From the NCBI GenBank assembly GCA_002479255.1, contig DLMJ01000006.1, positions 62,001 through 126,000 on the forward strand: DNA of 64,000 bases, in the 5' to 3' direction. Below are positions 16,761-25,008 of the stretch, in pieces (the stretch's first letter is position 1; each line of letters begins with the position of its first letter). The notes under the pieces were generated by a model, which made no database searches, had not been told where the DNA came from, and saw only the letters and a list, made by a program, of their open reading frames with translations. The position numbers and the translations under genes were made by a program. Origin of the DNA: Candidatus Binatus soli. GTDB lineage: Bacteria; Desulfobacterota; Binatia; Binatales; Binataceae.

Positions 16761-16762
16761 GA

Positions 16763-17593
16763 TTAAGTGCGTCCCGCGATCGCGACCAGCGACACCGATG
16801 AGCCAGGTCCCGCGGCGAAGTGCGCGGCAGCGTTGCCATCGCGAACCGCGACTTCGAGCAGGCCGAAGCTTCCGAATATTGCGAGAGGAACACCTTTGGG
16901 CGCGTCGCCATAAGCATCAAGCAGTCGCATTGCCGCGCCGCGTTTGATCCTAACCGAAAGGGATTTGTGGCGAAAGCGAGAGCCGAACTGTTCGGCCGCC
17001 TGGCGATCGATATTGCTCACCAGATTGCCGAAGCCGTCCACGTAGATCACTTCACCGCGCACCTCGCGCGCCCAATCCACGGGACGCGGCAGTTCGAGCT
17101 GCACGATCGAGCGGATTGCGGGCCCAAGCGCGGAAATCGAGGCGCCACGCCAGAGATACGCCGCGGCAGGCGCGAAGATGTCGCGGCCATGGAAGGTGGC
17201 GCTCACGTTGGTAAGACGATGGCGGGGCGAAGTCAGTTTCACGATGCGCTTGATTCCGGCCTGGTTCGCGGCGAGCCAAAGCAGGCCGTTGTCGGGTCCG
17301 ACGAAGCGTGCGCCGGCGCGAGTCTCGATCGCAATCGGCGCGCGCGCGGTGCCAACCCCCGGATCGACGACCGCAAGGAAAACCGTACGCGCAGGGAAGT
17401 AGCGCCAGCTCTCGCGCAAAGCGATCGCTCCGGCCACGATGGATTGTGCGGGGATGCCGTGAGTGATGTCGATCACGGATGCACCGGGAGCGATCGACGC
17501 GATGACGCCCTTCATCGCACCGGCATAATGGTCGCGATAGCCGAAGTCGGTTATGATTGCGAGCGGGAAAGGGCTTCGCGCGAGCGTCGGCAT
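16763..17593 (-). CDS. SAM hydrolase/SAM-dependent halogenase family (DUF62)
   Basis: Members with this sequence in ordinary bacteria hydrolyse S-adenosylmethionine to adenosine and methionine using an activated water; relatives are chlorinases and fluorinases. Family blocks are ITDFGYRDHYAGAMKG, DPGVGT, GPDNGLL and VDGFGNLVSNI. The frame is open further upstream, but the ATG at 17593 begins at the conserved N-terminus; the longer version would overlap the glycosylase gene. Halogenase-specific insertions are not evident, so hydrolase is the better guess. Confidence 0.87.
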   Translation of the reverse strand: MPTLARSPFPLAIITDFGYRDHYAGAMKGVIASIAPGASVIDITHGIPAQSIVAGAIALRESWRYFPARTVFLAVVDPGVGTARAPIAIETRAGARFVGPDNGLLWLAANQAGIKRIVKLTSPRHRLTNVSATFHGRDIFAPAAAYLWRGASISALGPAIRSIVQLELPRPVDWAREVRGEVIYVDGFGNLVSNIDRQAAEQFGSRFRHKSLSVRIKRGAAMRLLDAYGDAPKGVPLAIFGSFGLLEVAVRDGNAAAHFAAGPGSSVSLVAIAGRT

Positions 17594-17666
17594 CACGGGA
17601 TAGTAGACCGCGAAACAGCGGCGTTGTGCAATTTCCCGGAGTCGAGTTCCAGAATGCTCCGGCCGG

Positions 17667-18272
17667 CTAGTCGCGTGGCGCGACCGAGACGTAGCGGTTG
17701 CCGCGTTCATAAAATCGCCATCGCCTTGATGCCCAATGGCCGGCGTAATCGACGTTGATCCTTGGCGACCGGCCGATTCGCCCGGCCGGAAGTTCGGAGT
17801 GTTCCAGATAGAGCCGTCCGCCGCACAAATCCCGCCCATAGTCGGCGCCGGTAATAGCCAGTGCATTAGTCAATTTGCCGGGGCCATTAGTCAGTTCACG
17901 AGAATCCGGCGGTTTGCGCCGCCGCCGCGCCATCAAATCGATGCCTCGTATCGGCTCGATCGCCCTAATCAGTACTGCGTGCGGTTCGCCATCGGCGGTA
18001 GTCACCAGGTTCATCGCCCAACTGATTCCGTAGAGCAGAAATACGTATGCGTAGCCCGGCGGCCCGTACATGGCGGCGGTTCGCCTGGTCAGACCGCGCG
18101 CGCTATGCGCTGCAAGATCGAGCGGGCCGCGATACGCCTCGGCCTCCACGATTCGGCCGGCCGCCACGCCCTCGGCAGTGCGATGCACGAGGACTTTGCC
18201 GATGCATTCGCGCGCCACGAGGAGGACGGGGCGGGCGTAAAATTCGCGCGGCAGCCTTCGCGATTCAGTCAT
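17667..18272 (-). CDS. DNA-3-methyladenine glycosylase (AAG/MPG family)
   Basis: This is a monofunctional base-excision glycosylase that removes alkylated purines. It has LPREFYARPVLLVARECIGKVLV, IVEAEAYRGPLDLAAHSARG (with the catalytic Glu of the EAY block), MYGPPGYAYVFLLYGISWAMN and LTNGPGKLTNALAI, all hallmarks of the AAG family. The ATG at 18272 gives 201 residues, the usual bacterial size; an upstream TTG/ATG extension is unlikely. It may head the minus-strand run that continues through the SAM hydrolase. Confidence 0.93.
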   Translation of the reverse strand: MTESRRLPREFYARPVLLVARECIGKVLVHRTAEGVAAGRIVEAEAYRGPLDLAAHSARGLTRRTAAMYGPPGYAYVFLLYGISWAMNLVTTADGEPHAVLIRAIEPIRGIDLMARRRRKPPDSRELTNGPGKLTNALAITGADYGRDLCGGRLYLEHSELPAGRIGRSPRINVDYAGHWASRRWRFYERGNRYVSVAPRD

Positions 18273-18280
18273 CGCGGCTT

Positions 18281-18904
18281 TTACTGTGGAATTGGAAAGC
18301 AAGGCAATCCGGACGTCAGAGTGTAGCTGTACTTTCGTCCGCGCCACGTAAAGTCGCCTTGCGCGGCGCCGAAAAATTCCCTCACGGCGGCAGATTTCTG
18401 GCTGTCCTCGGGGCTGTGGGACTCGACCGGAGCGTATGCGAGGAAGTGACTGGATCCCGCCGTGAGAGCGGGCTCGAGGGGCGGTTGGAAATCGAGCCTG
18501 CCGATCCCCGGCTTGGGCGCCCAGCCGTCAGGGGGGGCATCCTTGGGTCTTACGAAAGCCCATCGCGACGCAGAGCCATTTGCGACGAGCGTCCATTGGC
18601 GGCTCTCGATGGAGCCGTGGTTATTTCGAAGCTCTTCGACACCGGGGGTGGCCATGGCAAGTTGATCGCAATGCTCATCCAGTTCTTCTTTGGGAAGGCT
18701 CGCGTCTCTTCGAAGCGCAGTCTGCTGTTCGGCGTAGGCCGCGATCTGTTGCTCAGCCGCGGGATTCGGGGGAGCGGGTTTGGCCGCGAAATGGAAGCAT
18801 CCGGCAGACGCGAAAGTCAGGCATCCCGCGATGAGCGAAAGAACGGCTCCATGCAGGGGACGTTGAGACACGCGCGCTGCGCTGGCTGGAAGGCGGGGAG
18901 CCAT
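18281..18904 (-). CDS. Hypothetical lipoprotein
   Basis: I do not recognise this protein of about 207 residues. It carries a long signal with lipobox FASAGC, then a Pro/Ala linker and a helical Gln/Glu stretch (AAEQQIAAYAEQQTALRRD). The C-terminal half is a beta-type segment (QWTLVANGSASRWAFVRPKD, FTWRGRKYSYTLTSG). It is probably anchored in a membrane and faces the periplasm. The ATG at 18904 was preferred over a TTG at 18943. It is immediately upstream of the glycosylase gene on the same strand. Confidence 0.6.
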   Translation of the reverse strand: MAPRLPASAARVSQRPLHGAVLSLIAGCLTFASAGCFHFAAKPAPPNPAAEQQIAAYAEQQTALRRDASLPKEELDEHCDQLAMATPGVEELRNNHGSIESRQWTLVANGSASRWAFVRPKDAPPDGWAPKPGIGRLDFQPPLEPALTAGSSHFLAYAPVESHSPEDSQKSAAVREFFGAAQGDFTWRGRKYSYTLTSGLPCFPIPQ

Positions 18905-19001
18905 ACGTGAGGGTTTTTGCTCGATGGGGCGGATCGAAGTCAATGGCGAAGTGCGCTTGTATTCGCGGGCGATGTTCGCGACGAGTTCACTGCGGATTCA
19001 A

Positions 19002-19030
19002 TTGACACTCTGCAGGGCACTACCTAGACT
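19002..19030 (+). promoter_or_regulatory. Sigma70-type promoter of the tRNA-Gly gene
   Basis: A consensus -35 TTGACA (19002-19007), a 17-base spacer and a near-consensus -10 TAGACT (19025-19030) end ten bases before the mature tRNA 5' end. Spacing and position are ideal for housekeeping transcription. Confidence 0.8.
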
Positions 19031-19039
19031 CGCATCAGA

Positions 19040-19114
<75 letters not shown>

Positions 19115-19212
19115 TTCATTCTCTTGTAAATCCGAGCAGTTAGCAACGAGCCGCGAAAGTCGCGACAACCGCCGTTGAACATCGATTCGAGTTGCGGCTA
19201 TGTAGTTGCTGT

Positions 19213-19914
19213 ATGCGGGGACTCAGCAGCAAGCTCCATGGACAGGTGGCAGCGGGCCTCCTGGTCGTATCCACGGCGGTGATTGCGATCTTGGCGACGG
19301 CGCAAAAGGCACAAAGCACGGACCTGACGACGCCTTCCTTTCTGGTTGCCACCCGCGATCTGCGCGAGGCGCCATTTCAGCACGCCGTAATCCTGATGTT
19401 CCCGTCCACGGAGCCGCCGCTGCTTGCCGGCGTCATAATAAACAGTCCGGCCAAAGTGCGGGTTCGGGATATGTTCCCGCAAGTGCGCCAGCTCAAGGGC
19501 ACGCAGGAAACGATGTACCTGGGCGGACCGGTGGAACCTGACGAGGCGTCGGTGATCTTTCGCGCGTCGTCGGCGCCCGGCTCCGCGACGCGAATTTTCG
19601 ACGACACTTACGTCGCGACCGGCCACGACGCCATCGTCGGGATCCTGAAGGACCCGCGGATCGCCGATCTCCGCGTCATTTTAGGAAAGGCTCAGTGGTT
19701 GCGCGATCAGCTCTACAGCGAAGTTATGCGGGGCGCGTGGTACGTGGTCCCGGCCAAGTCCGACCTGGTTTTCTGCGATCCAAAGGATTTATGGTCCACC
19801 TTGGTGCAGGGCGGCGATCTTCAGGAAGTCGAAGCAGGGCAGGCTCCAGCGCTGAATTTGCCTCATTGGCGTTTCGATGCTACAAACTGGCAGCGTCAAA
19901 TCTCACCCAATTGA
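19213..19914 (+). CDS. AlgH/YqgE (UPF0301)-family protein with N-terminal export signal
   Basis: The family core is clear: SFLVATRDLREAPFQHAVILMF, PLLAGVIINSPAKV, YLGGPVEPDEASVIFR and AQWLRDQLYSEVMRGAWYVV. AlgH proteins are cytosolic and of uncertain function; AlgH was named for alginate regulation in Pseudomonas. This copy has an added N-terminal hydrophobic segment (VAAGLLVVSTAVIAILATAQKA) after a basic start, which looks like a signal peptide or anchor, so it may act outside the cytoplasm. The ATG at 19213 was chosen over an upstream TTG at 19192. Confidence 0.82.
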   Translation: MRGLSSKLHGQVAAGLLVVSTAVIAILATAQKAQSTDLTTPSFLVATRDLREAPFQHAVILMFPSTEPPLLAGVIINSPAKVRVRDMFPQVRQLKGTQETMYLGGPVEPDEASVIFRASSAPGSATRIFDDTYVATGHDAIVGILKDPRIADLRVILGKAQWLRDQLYSEVMRGAWYVVPAKSDLVFCDPKDLWSTLVQGGDLQEVEAGQAPALNLPHWRFDATNWQRQISPN

Positions 19915-19968
19915 TTCGGAACGCGGTCGATCCCACGCCGCGCAGTACTTCTCAAGGGGACGCCATCG

Positions 19969-20397
19969 ATGACACGGACCAAGGAACGTAGTTTCGGTCA
20001 AGTACTTCGTGAGCGCCGCCGACAGCTCGACCTGACCCAGGAAGAGGTCGCGCGTCGCATCAAGACTTCAACTCCGTACATCGGCCACCTCGAATCGGCC
20101 AAACGCCACCCGTCGGACAAAATCGTGACACGGCTTGCCGAAGTGCTCGGGCTCGATCGGCGGGACCTATTTTTCCTCGCCAATCCGCGCGCGCAGGCTA
20201 TCCTCAGCCCTGAGCCCGAGACGAACGCGAAGTCGGCTTGGGAAGATTTTCACAAGAACGAGCAGCTCAGGCGCATCCACAACATCTCGGGCGACGAGAT
20301 GGAAATGCTGTCGCGCGTGGCGCTTCTCGGCGACGTGCGATCGCCGCGCGACTTCATCTATATACTCAATACGGTTCGTCACGCGGTCGGCAGATAG
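19969..20397 (+). CDS. XRE-family helix-turn-helix transcriptional regulator
   Basis: The N-terminal Cro/CI-type HTH (about residues 10-65) is complete: FGQVLRERRRQLDLTQEEVA, then RIKTSTPYIGHLESAKRHPS and a third helix LAEVLGLDRRDLFFLANP. The C-terminal 70 residues are helical, with no protease or ligand-binding domain that I recognise. It could regulate the adjacent prophage or be a host gene at its border; its orientation opposite the S24 repressor fits a phage regulatory switch. Confidence 0.82.
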   Translation: MTRTKERSFGQVLRERRRQLDLTQEEVARRIKTSTPYIGHLESAKRHPSDKIVTRLAEVLGLDRRDLFFLANPRAQAILSPEPETNAKSAWEDFHKNEQLRRIHNISGDEMEMLSRVALLGDVRSPRDFIYILNTVRHAVGR

Positions 20398-20520
20398 GAA
20401 GTTCAGATCGTCTTTCGCAAGCCGTCGGCCGGCCTCACGCGCATCGCACCCGACACGGCAATTGCGGCGCTCAGCAGAGGTCCCTGTCGGCGACCGGAAT
20501 TTCTCCCGCCCCCGCGCCGA

Positions 20521-21183
20521 TCACACGCAGCCGCCAATCCAAATCACCCGGCCGATGATTTTCACATTAGGCACTACCATCGCTTCGTATTTCGGATTGT
20601 CGCTCCGCACCAGAAACTTTCCGTCCGGACGCCGCTGGATTCGCTTTACCGTAAGCCCGCCGTCATGGCGCAACAGATAGATCCCGTCCTGTCTGAAGCG
20701 CGGTTCCGCGAGGTCGGCGAGTATCAAGTCCGAATCCTCGACCGTCGGCGCCATCGAATCGCCGACTACCTCGATCAGGATCAAGTCGCGCGACTCCGTG
20801 TTGAGCCGCCGCTTGACCCAGCCCGCGCGGAACGCGATCGAATCCACCACCTGGTCGCTGCGAAGTATCCCGTCGCGCCCGCTCGAAAATCGAATCCGGT
20901 TGCGCGGCATGAAGACGAAGTCACCGTGTTCAACTGCGCGCGTGATTGCCTGCGCACTCTGCGCCGCCTCGGCTCCCGTCGCCAGCCATTCGACCGACAC
21001 CCGCCCCGCTCGCGCCAGCGCCACCAGGTTTGCCACGCTCGGGTGTCCCAGGCCCCGTAACCATTTGTAGATCGCGTTGTCCGAAACTCCGATCGCCGTC
21101 GCCAGCGCGACCACCGAGCCGAAAGAATGGATCACCTGCGTCAGCCGCGAGCGGAATGCTGCGTCAACTACTGTTGTTGACAT
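20521..21183 (-). CDS. S24-peptidase-type phage repressor
   Basis: The 220-residue protein has an N-terminal HTH (SFGSVVALATAIGVSDNAIYKWLRG, residues 20-44) and a C-terminal S24 fold. The Ser-Lys dyad is present: S143 in GDSMAPT and K180 in LTVKRI, 37 residues apart as in LexA. The only Ala-Gly pair near the linker (A120-G121) is too close to the serine to match the LexA cleavage site, so RecA-stimulated self-cleavage is doubtful. It is divergent from the phage genes and likely controls lysogeny from the 21.2-21.4 kb intergenic region. Confidence 0.85.
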   Translation of the reverse strand: MSTTVVDAAFRSRLTQVIHSFGSVVALATAIGVSDNAIYKWLRGLGHPSVANLVALARAGRVSVEWLATGAEAAQSAQAITRAVEHGDFVFMPRNRIRFSSGRDGILRSDQVVDSIAFRAGWVKRRLNTESRDLILIEVVGDSMAPTVEDSDLILADLAEPRFRQDGIYLLRHDGGLTVKRIQRRPDGKFLVRSDNPKYEAMVVPNVKIIGRVIWIGGCV

Positions 21184-21429
21184 AAATCTCCTAATGTGGA
21201 ATAAAGTTCATAAAAGCGCATGATCTTGCCACAAGCAAACCACCCTCAACTCAAGCCCAATCCTCCGCCCCCAAAAGCGCGTTCGCGCTCCCGCTATCGC
21301 CGCGCCATGCCTTCGCCCCCTCACTTCCCATGGCTAGCCACTGATCGATTTTACCGACTACACACTTTTAGCCTAGTTCGGGATTCATCGTCACACTGTC
21401 CGATACCCCCCAACTCGCGCGGAGGATTT
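21184..21429. promoter_or_regulatory. Divergent control region between repressor and phage early genes
   Basis: This 246-base gap separates the divergent repressor and activator operons and must hold their promoters and operators. An AT-rich stretch (AATAAAGTTCATAAAAG near 21200) lies just upstream of the repressor start, and TTTTACCGACTACACACTTT lies near 21350. I could not define exact operators. A strong SD (GGAGGA) precedes the 21430 start. Confidence 0.4.
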
Positions 21430-21651
21430 ATGGAACCCGCGACCACTCTCGTTCGTCCCGCCGTTTCTAATCGCGTCGTTGCCTGCCTGTGGTGTCACGC
21501 GACCACCACCCACGCCGACGCAATTCGCAACCACGGCCTGTGCCAAAGCTGTGCCCAGGACGACGGCGAGATCGCTTGGCGCCTGGTTTACGACCGCGAT
21601 CGTAAAATCGGCTCGATTCCTTCCAATCTTCGCCTCGCGTACCGCTTATGA
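21430..21651 (+). CDS. Small zinc-ribbon phage protein, hypothetical
   Basis: This 73-residue protein has two Cys pairs, C19-x2-C22 and C38-x2-C41, spaced as a zinc finger or ribbon (CLWCHATTTHA, GLCQSCAQDD). The start at 21430 is fixed by an excellent GGAGGA ribosome-binding site. It is the first gene of the rightward phage transcript, and its stop overlaps the start of the Mor-like gene by four bases. A DNA- or RNA-binding regulatory role is likely but unproven; no family is recognised. Confidence 0.65.
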   Translation: MEPATTLVRPAVSNRVVACLWCHATTTHADAIRNHGLCQSCAQDDGEIAWRLVYDRDRKIGSIPSNLRLAYRL

Positions 21652-22148
21652 ACACCGTCCCCAGCCGGATGCCCGCGCTCAACCGCGCCCCATCGCCGCC
21701 GCTGCGTTTCAATCCTTTCGCGCCCGCCGTGCGGACCTCGCTCTACGATCAGATCGGTCATTCGATCGGTGACGACGCCGCCGACAAGCTGATCGCGGAT
21801 TTTGGCGGCCGCCGCTTGTACATCCCGGTAGCCCCCGCACCCGGCGACCTGGTCACGCGCTCGATTGGGCTGCCCGCGGCGCTGGCGATGGCGCGCGTGT
21901 TTGGTGGCGATCGCCTGTTGATTCCGGTCACCAGCACTCATGCGCGCCGGCGCGTGCGAATCGTCGCGATGCGTGCCGACCACGTCAGCATCTCGCGCAT
22001 CGCCCACGAACTCCGATGCACGGAACGATACGTGTACAAGGTGCTCGCGCTCAATCGCGCTCCCGAAACCCCGGCTGCCGCCCCCGCGCCAACGTCCGCG
22101 CCGATCGCCGTGCGATTGAAACGTGGACCCATCCAGCAGCGTTCCTGA
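21648..22148 (+). CDS. Mor-like phage transcription activator
   Basis: Mor/C proteins of Mu activate middle and late transcription. This 166-residue protein contains a Mor-type dimerisation segment (IGDDAADKLIADFGGRRLYIPVAP) followed by a DNA-binding HTH (RIVAMRADHVSISRIAHELRCTERYVYKVL). The N-terminal 30 and C-terminal 30 residues are Pro/Ala-rich extensions not found in Mu Mor (129 aa). It overlaps both the preceding and the following gene, so it should be made early with the lysis genes. Confidence 0.72.
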   Translation: MNTVPSRMPALNRAPSPPLRFNPFAPAVRTSLYDQIGHSIGDDAADKLIADFGGRRLYIPVAPAPGDLVTRSIGLPAALAMARVFGGDRLLIPVTSTHARRRVRIVAMRADHVSISRIAHELRCTERYVYKVLALNRAPETPAAAPAPTSAPIAVRLKRGPIQQRS

Positions 22149-22662
22149 CACCTACAGCCCTGAATTTCTGACAGCCGTCAAACGCGTGCTCGCCAACGAG
22201 GGTGGCTATTCGTCGAATCCGGCCGACCCCGGCGGCGCCACCAGGTTCGGAATTTCAGCGCGATCGCATCCCGGACTCAACATCGCGACCCTCACCCGCG
22301 ACGCGGCGGTGGAAATCTACTGGCGTGAATGGTGGTTGCGATTCGGATTTGCGCGGCTGCCCGCCGCGGCCGCGGCCAAGACGTTCGATCTCGCCGTCAA
22401 CATGGGTGCCGGCCATGCGATCGAATGCCTTCAGCGTGCGCTGCGCGCGTGCGGCCGGCCCGTGACCGAAGACGGCGTGATAGGGGCCGCCACCGCGGCC
22501 GAAGCCGCGCGCGCCGACCCGGCCGCGCTGATGGCGGCGTTGCGCTCGGAGCTGGCGGCGTATTACCGGCTGGTCGCGGCGAAAGCCGATCAGGCACATC
22601 GCGACAACAACGAAAAAAACAAGTTCATCAAGGGATGGCTGAATCGCGCGTACGCCCGCTGA
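22123..22662 (+). CDS. Endolysin, glycoside hydrolase family 108 type
   Basis: It degrades peptidoglycan at lysis as an N-acetylmuramidase. The catalytic segment VKRVLANEGGYSSNPADPGG places the acid Glu at residue 26, and DLAVNMGAGHAIECLQRAL begins the C-terminal peptidoglycan-binding part typical of GH108/PG_binding_3 proteins. There is no signal peptide, so release depends on the downstream holin-like protein. The GTG start at 22123 overlaps the Mor-like gene by 26 bases. The length of 179 residues is normal. Confidence 0.9.
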   Translation: MDPSSSVPDTYSPEFLTAVKRVLANEGGYSSNPADPGGATRFGISARSHPGLNIATLTRDAAVEIYWREWWLRFGFARLPAAAAAKTFDLAVNMGAGHAIECLQRALRACGRPVTEDGVIGAATAAEAARADPAALMAALRSELAAYYRLVAAKADQAHRDNNEKNKFIKGWLNRAYAR

Positions 22663-22952
22663 TGCGGGTCAACGGTATTAGAACAATGACGGTCACAAAA
22701 GCATTCTGGAAAAGCAAAGGTTTCTGGGGCGGGCTCGGCTCGATCCTGACCGGGCTCTCGATAATTTTCACGACCGGCCACGTTTCCACCGAGGCGATGC
22801 TCGCGATTGGGACCGGCGCGCTGGCGGTTTACGGCCGAGTCGCCGCGACGGCGCCGCTCGCAGTCAGCGATCGATCCGAGGCCGACGTCGAGGATGCAAA
22901 GGCAGATGTACGGAAAAGCGACAAAGCCGTTGACGCCGACCACGGCAATTAG
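22662..22952 (+). CDS. Holin-like small membrane protein
   Basis: About 96 residues (88 if it starts at the ATG at 22686). After a basic KAFWKSKGFW start come two short hydrophobic stretches (GLGSILTGLSIIF, AMLAIGTGALAVYG) and a charged C-terminus, the layout of class II holins. It overlaps the endolysin stop (TGATG), and in phages that neighbour is usually the holin. Sequence alone cannot prove pore formation. Confidence 0.65.
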   Translation: MRVNGIRTMTVTKAFWKSKGFWGGLGSILTGLSIIFTTGHVSTEAMLAIGTGALAVYGRVAATAPLAVSDRSEADVEDAKADVRKSDKAVDADHGN

Positions 22953-23340
22953 GCCGCTGCGGCGGCGGCGCGGCATTTTGGTTGTGCGCCCGCTCGCACG
23001 ACGTTGTCGTGCTGCGTTGGCGTTGATTTCTGCCTGCCTGTTCGCGGCGTGCGCGCCGACGATCCACATGGACGCGCCCAACCTGCCTGCATTGTCGCCA
23101 CCGCAATCCGCGAGCGACTGCTCCACTGCTCTTAATACTGAAAAAATCGCCCCGCTGGACGCGCCGCCGCAACTGCCCGACGCGGAACAATCGCCCTGTC
23201 CGCTCCGCTCGGGATTGGCGGCGTGCTTCACGCTCGACCAGGACATGATTCGCCAGAAGCGGTTCAAGATTCTTCACGACGATCGCGACTACTGCCGCGA
23301 CGCGTATGACCGGGCGCGCGAACGCGCGGCTGGTGAGTGA
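22906..23340 (+). CDS. Lysis-module lipoprotein, spanin-like
   Basis: It starts inside the holin-like gene in another frame. An Arg-rich segment is followed by a hydrophobic stretch ending in lipobox LFAACA. The mature part is Pro/Ser-rich (NLPALSPPQSASDC), like outer-membrane spanins of the Rz1 type, but it continues with a helical charged C-terminus (QKRFKILHDDRDYCRDAYDR) that recalls inner-membrane spanins. At 144 residues it could be a fused unimolecular spanin. Start sites at or after 22906 are uncertain. Confidence 0.55.
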   Translation: MYGKATKPLTPTTAIRPLRRRRGILVVRPLARRCRAALALISACLFAACAPTIHMDAPNLPALSPPQSASDCSTALNTEKIAPLDAPPQLPDAEQSPCPLRSGLAACFTLDQDMIRQKRFKILHDDRDYCRDAYDRARERAAGE

Positions 23341-23356
23341 GTCAGTGAAGCTTCTG

Positions 23357-23707
23357 ATGATGGCAAGCAAAGCGATCGGCGCCGCGAGTATACCGCTCGG
23401 CCTCGTCATGCTCGCGATCGCGGCTGCCGCAACGACAGGATGCTCGCAGGTGAACGAGAAGATGTTCACGCTCGAATGCGCGATCGGCCGCGAGCCGATG
23501 GCGGGCGAACTCGCGCCGGGCACCGCGATGGCGATTGACGTTTCGACCAGCCCGATCCCGCTGATCTCGCCGCCGCATCGCATCGTCGCACGATGCGACA
23601 GTGCGGGCGTCGTGACGATGAATATCGAGACGCCGGTCGATACCGGAGTGAGCCAGCTTTCGACGCCGCTCAGCACCGCGGCGAGTCATGTGACCTATGT
23701 GCCGTAG
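23357..23707 (+). CDS. Hypothetical lipoprotein
   Basis: A protein of about 116 residues with a hydrophobic signal (GAASIPLGLVMLAIAAAATTGC) and lipobox cysteine. The mature region is a beta-rich segment with two further Cys (LECAIG, ARCDSAG) that could form a disulfide. It overlaps nothing important downstream. A GTG at 23333 is an alternative start that would overlap the preceding stop. Function unknown; it sits between lysis and structural modules, where phages often carry moron genes. Confidence 0.5.
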   Translation: MMASKAIGAASIPLGLVMLAIAAAATTGCSQVNEKMFTLECAIGREPMAGELAPGTAMAIDVSTSPIPLISPPHRIVARCDSAGVVTMNIETPVDTGVSQLSTPLSTAASHVTYVP

Positions 23708-23806
23708 CCGTTGCGAAAAGGACAGCGCCAGCAAAATGGGGCAACCCAAGCAAACAGTCACTGAAACACGCCGCAATCACGCGGCCGAAAATGAGGAGAG
23801 ACTAAG

Positions 23807-24235
23807 ATGCGTTTTGAAAGATTCACCAGACTGATTTTGTGCGCGTGCCTGCTCATACTCGCTGGATGCGCGCAGCAGGGCGGCGGTCTGCTGCAGCCGA
23901 CACCGAAACAAATCATCAGCGGCAAGAATACGATCGTGCCGAGTGCTGCCGCTCTCAGCATGGAAGCCACCAATTTCTGCAACGCGCAGGCGCAGGTCGA
24001 TTACGCGGGCCTCGTGCTGTATTGCGATGGCAAGACTCCCACGCTGCCGCTGTCCATCAGCACCACTTACCAGACCGAGACCAATCAGTTCTCGTGCCAG
24101 GTGTACGGCTACACCAATTCGAGCAATCAGCTCATCGTGCCTCAGACCGTGACTCTCGGTAATTGCCCGACCGGCGTTGCGCCGCCGCCCGTGACTGCGC
24201 CATCAGGAGCGCCCGCAGCAGCGAGAGCTAGCTAG
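23807..24235 (+). CDS. Hypothetical lipoprotein
   Basis: This 142-residue lipoprotein has a good SD (GAGGAGA) before the ATG at 23807 and a clear signal with lipobox ILAGC at residue 21. The mature protein has paired Cys (FCNAQAQ, LYCDGK, FSCQVYG, GNCPTG) and a Pro/Ala-rich end. It is a candidate exported moron product, possibly altering the lysogen surface; no family is recognised. Confidence 0.6.
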   Translation: MRFERFTRLILCACLLILAGCAQQGGGLLQPTPKQIISGKNTIVPSAAALSMEATNFCNAQAQVDYAGLVLYCDGKTPTLPLSISTTYQTETNQFSCQVYGYTNSSNQLIVPQTVTLGNCPTGVAPPPVTAPSGAPAAARAS

Positions 24236-24239
24236 TCCT

Positions 24240-24686
24240 ATGGGAGCAGCAATAGGAACATTGGCGCTGGACGCCATCGAAAAAGCCGCGCCGATCATCA
24301 TCAGCGCGTTGACGCCCGAGATTCAGGCGCTGCTGGCGAAGTTGCCGGCCGGCACGGTCAAAGTCGTGCCGCCGGCGATCGGCGTCGAGGTCGCGGTCGC
24401 GTCCAACCTCGCCAAAGCGATCCCGGCTTTCAGCGCCGGGATCTACAAAACCATCTGCGCGAAAATCGGCGTGGCGGTTGCGATCTACGCGACCGACCAT
24501 CCCGGCGACAATCTGCAATCCGACATCGCATGGATGGATATTCAGTCGATGGCCATGGCGGCTATCGGAGAGGAGGGTCTCGACACGACGAAACTCCCGG
24601 TCAGCACGATCCGCCAGATGGTTGCGTCGGGGATAGAGCTTCATCGCGCCGGCGCCGGCACCAGCGCGCTATCCATCGGAAAGTAG
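24240..24686 (+). CDS. Hypothetical phage protein
   Basis: I do not recognise this 148-residue protein, which begins five bases after the preceding lipoprotein gene. It is Ala-rich and mostly helical, with amphipathic stretches (LALDAIEKAAPIIISALTPEIQALLAKLP) and a mildly hydrophobic middle, but has no signal peptide. Its position resembles the uncharacterised gp23/24 slot of Mu. Confidence 0.55.
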   Translation: MGAAIGTLALDAIEKAAPIIISALTPEIQALLAKLPAGTVKVVPPAIGVEVAVASNLAKAIPAFSAGIYKTICAKIGVAVAIYATDHPGDNLQSDIAWMDIQSMAMAAIGEEGLDTTKLPVSTIRQMVASGIELHRAGAGTSALSIGK

Positions 24687-24690
24687 CGAA

Positions 24691-24996
24691 GTGAAGCGCG
24701 CAAAAATAACGGCTCGGCAAAAGAAACAGGTGGTGAAAAAAATCATGAGTGCAATTCAGGACCTTCAAGCGGCAGAAGCGGCTATCGCGGCGGCGGTGAC
24801 AGGCGCCACGGCGGCGATGAATGCGGCGGCGACTCTTATCGGGAATCTTCAAAACGGCAGTGTCAACGCGGATGACCCTGCGGTCGAAGCGGTCGTTACG
24901 CAGTTGAACAATCAGGCGGCGACGTTGAGCGGAGCGGCGTCCTCACTGAATACGGAAGTGACGCCGGCGTCCGCGCCTGCTTCGTCGAGCTCGTAA
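24691..24996 (+). CDS. Hypothetical helical phage protein
   Basis: A 101-residue protein with a GTG start, lying four bases after the previous stop. A Lys-rich N-terminus (KRAKITARQKKQVVKKIM) leads into a long Ala-rich helix and then a Ser/Ala tail. It looks like a small coiled-coil protein. No motif assigns a function. Confidence 0.5.
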   Translation: MKRAKITARQKKQVVKKIMSAIQDLQAAEAAIAAAVTGATAAMNAAATLIGNLQNGSVNADDPAVEAVVTQLNNQAATLSGAASSLNTEVTPASAPASSSS

Positions 24997-25008
24997 CCGC
25001 GCGATGAC

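Noticed and set aside
15099..16766. 555-codon plus-strand frame over the dCMP deaminase and site-2 protease
   Set aside because: Composition is Arg/Gln/Glu repeats with no fold, while both minus-strand genes have intact catalytic motifs.
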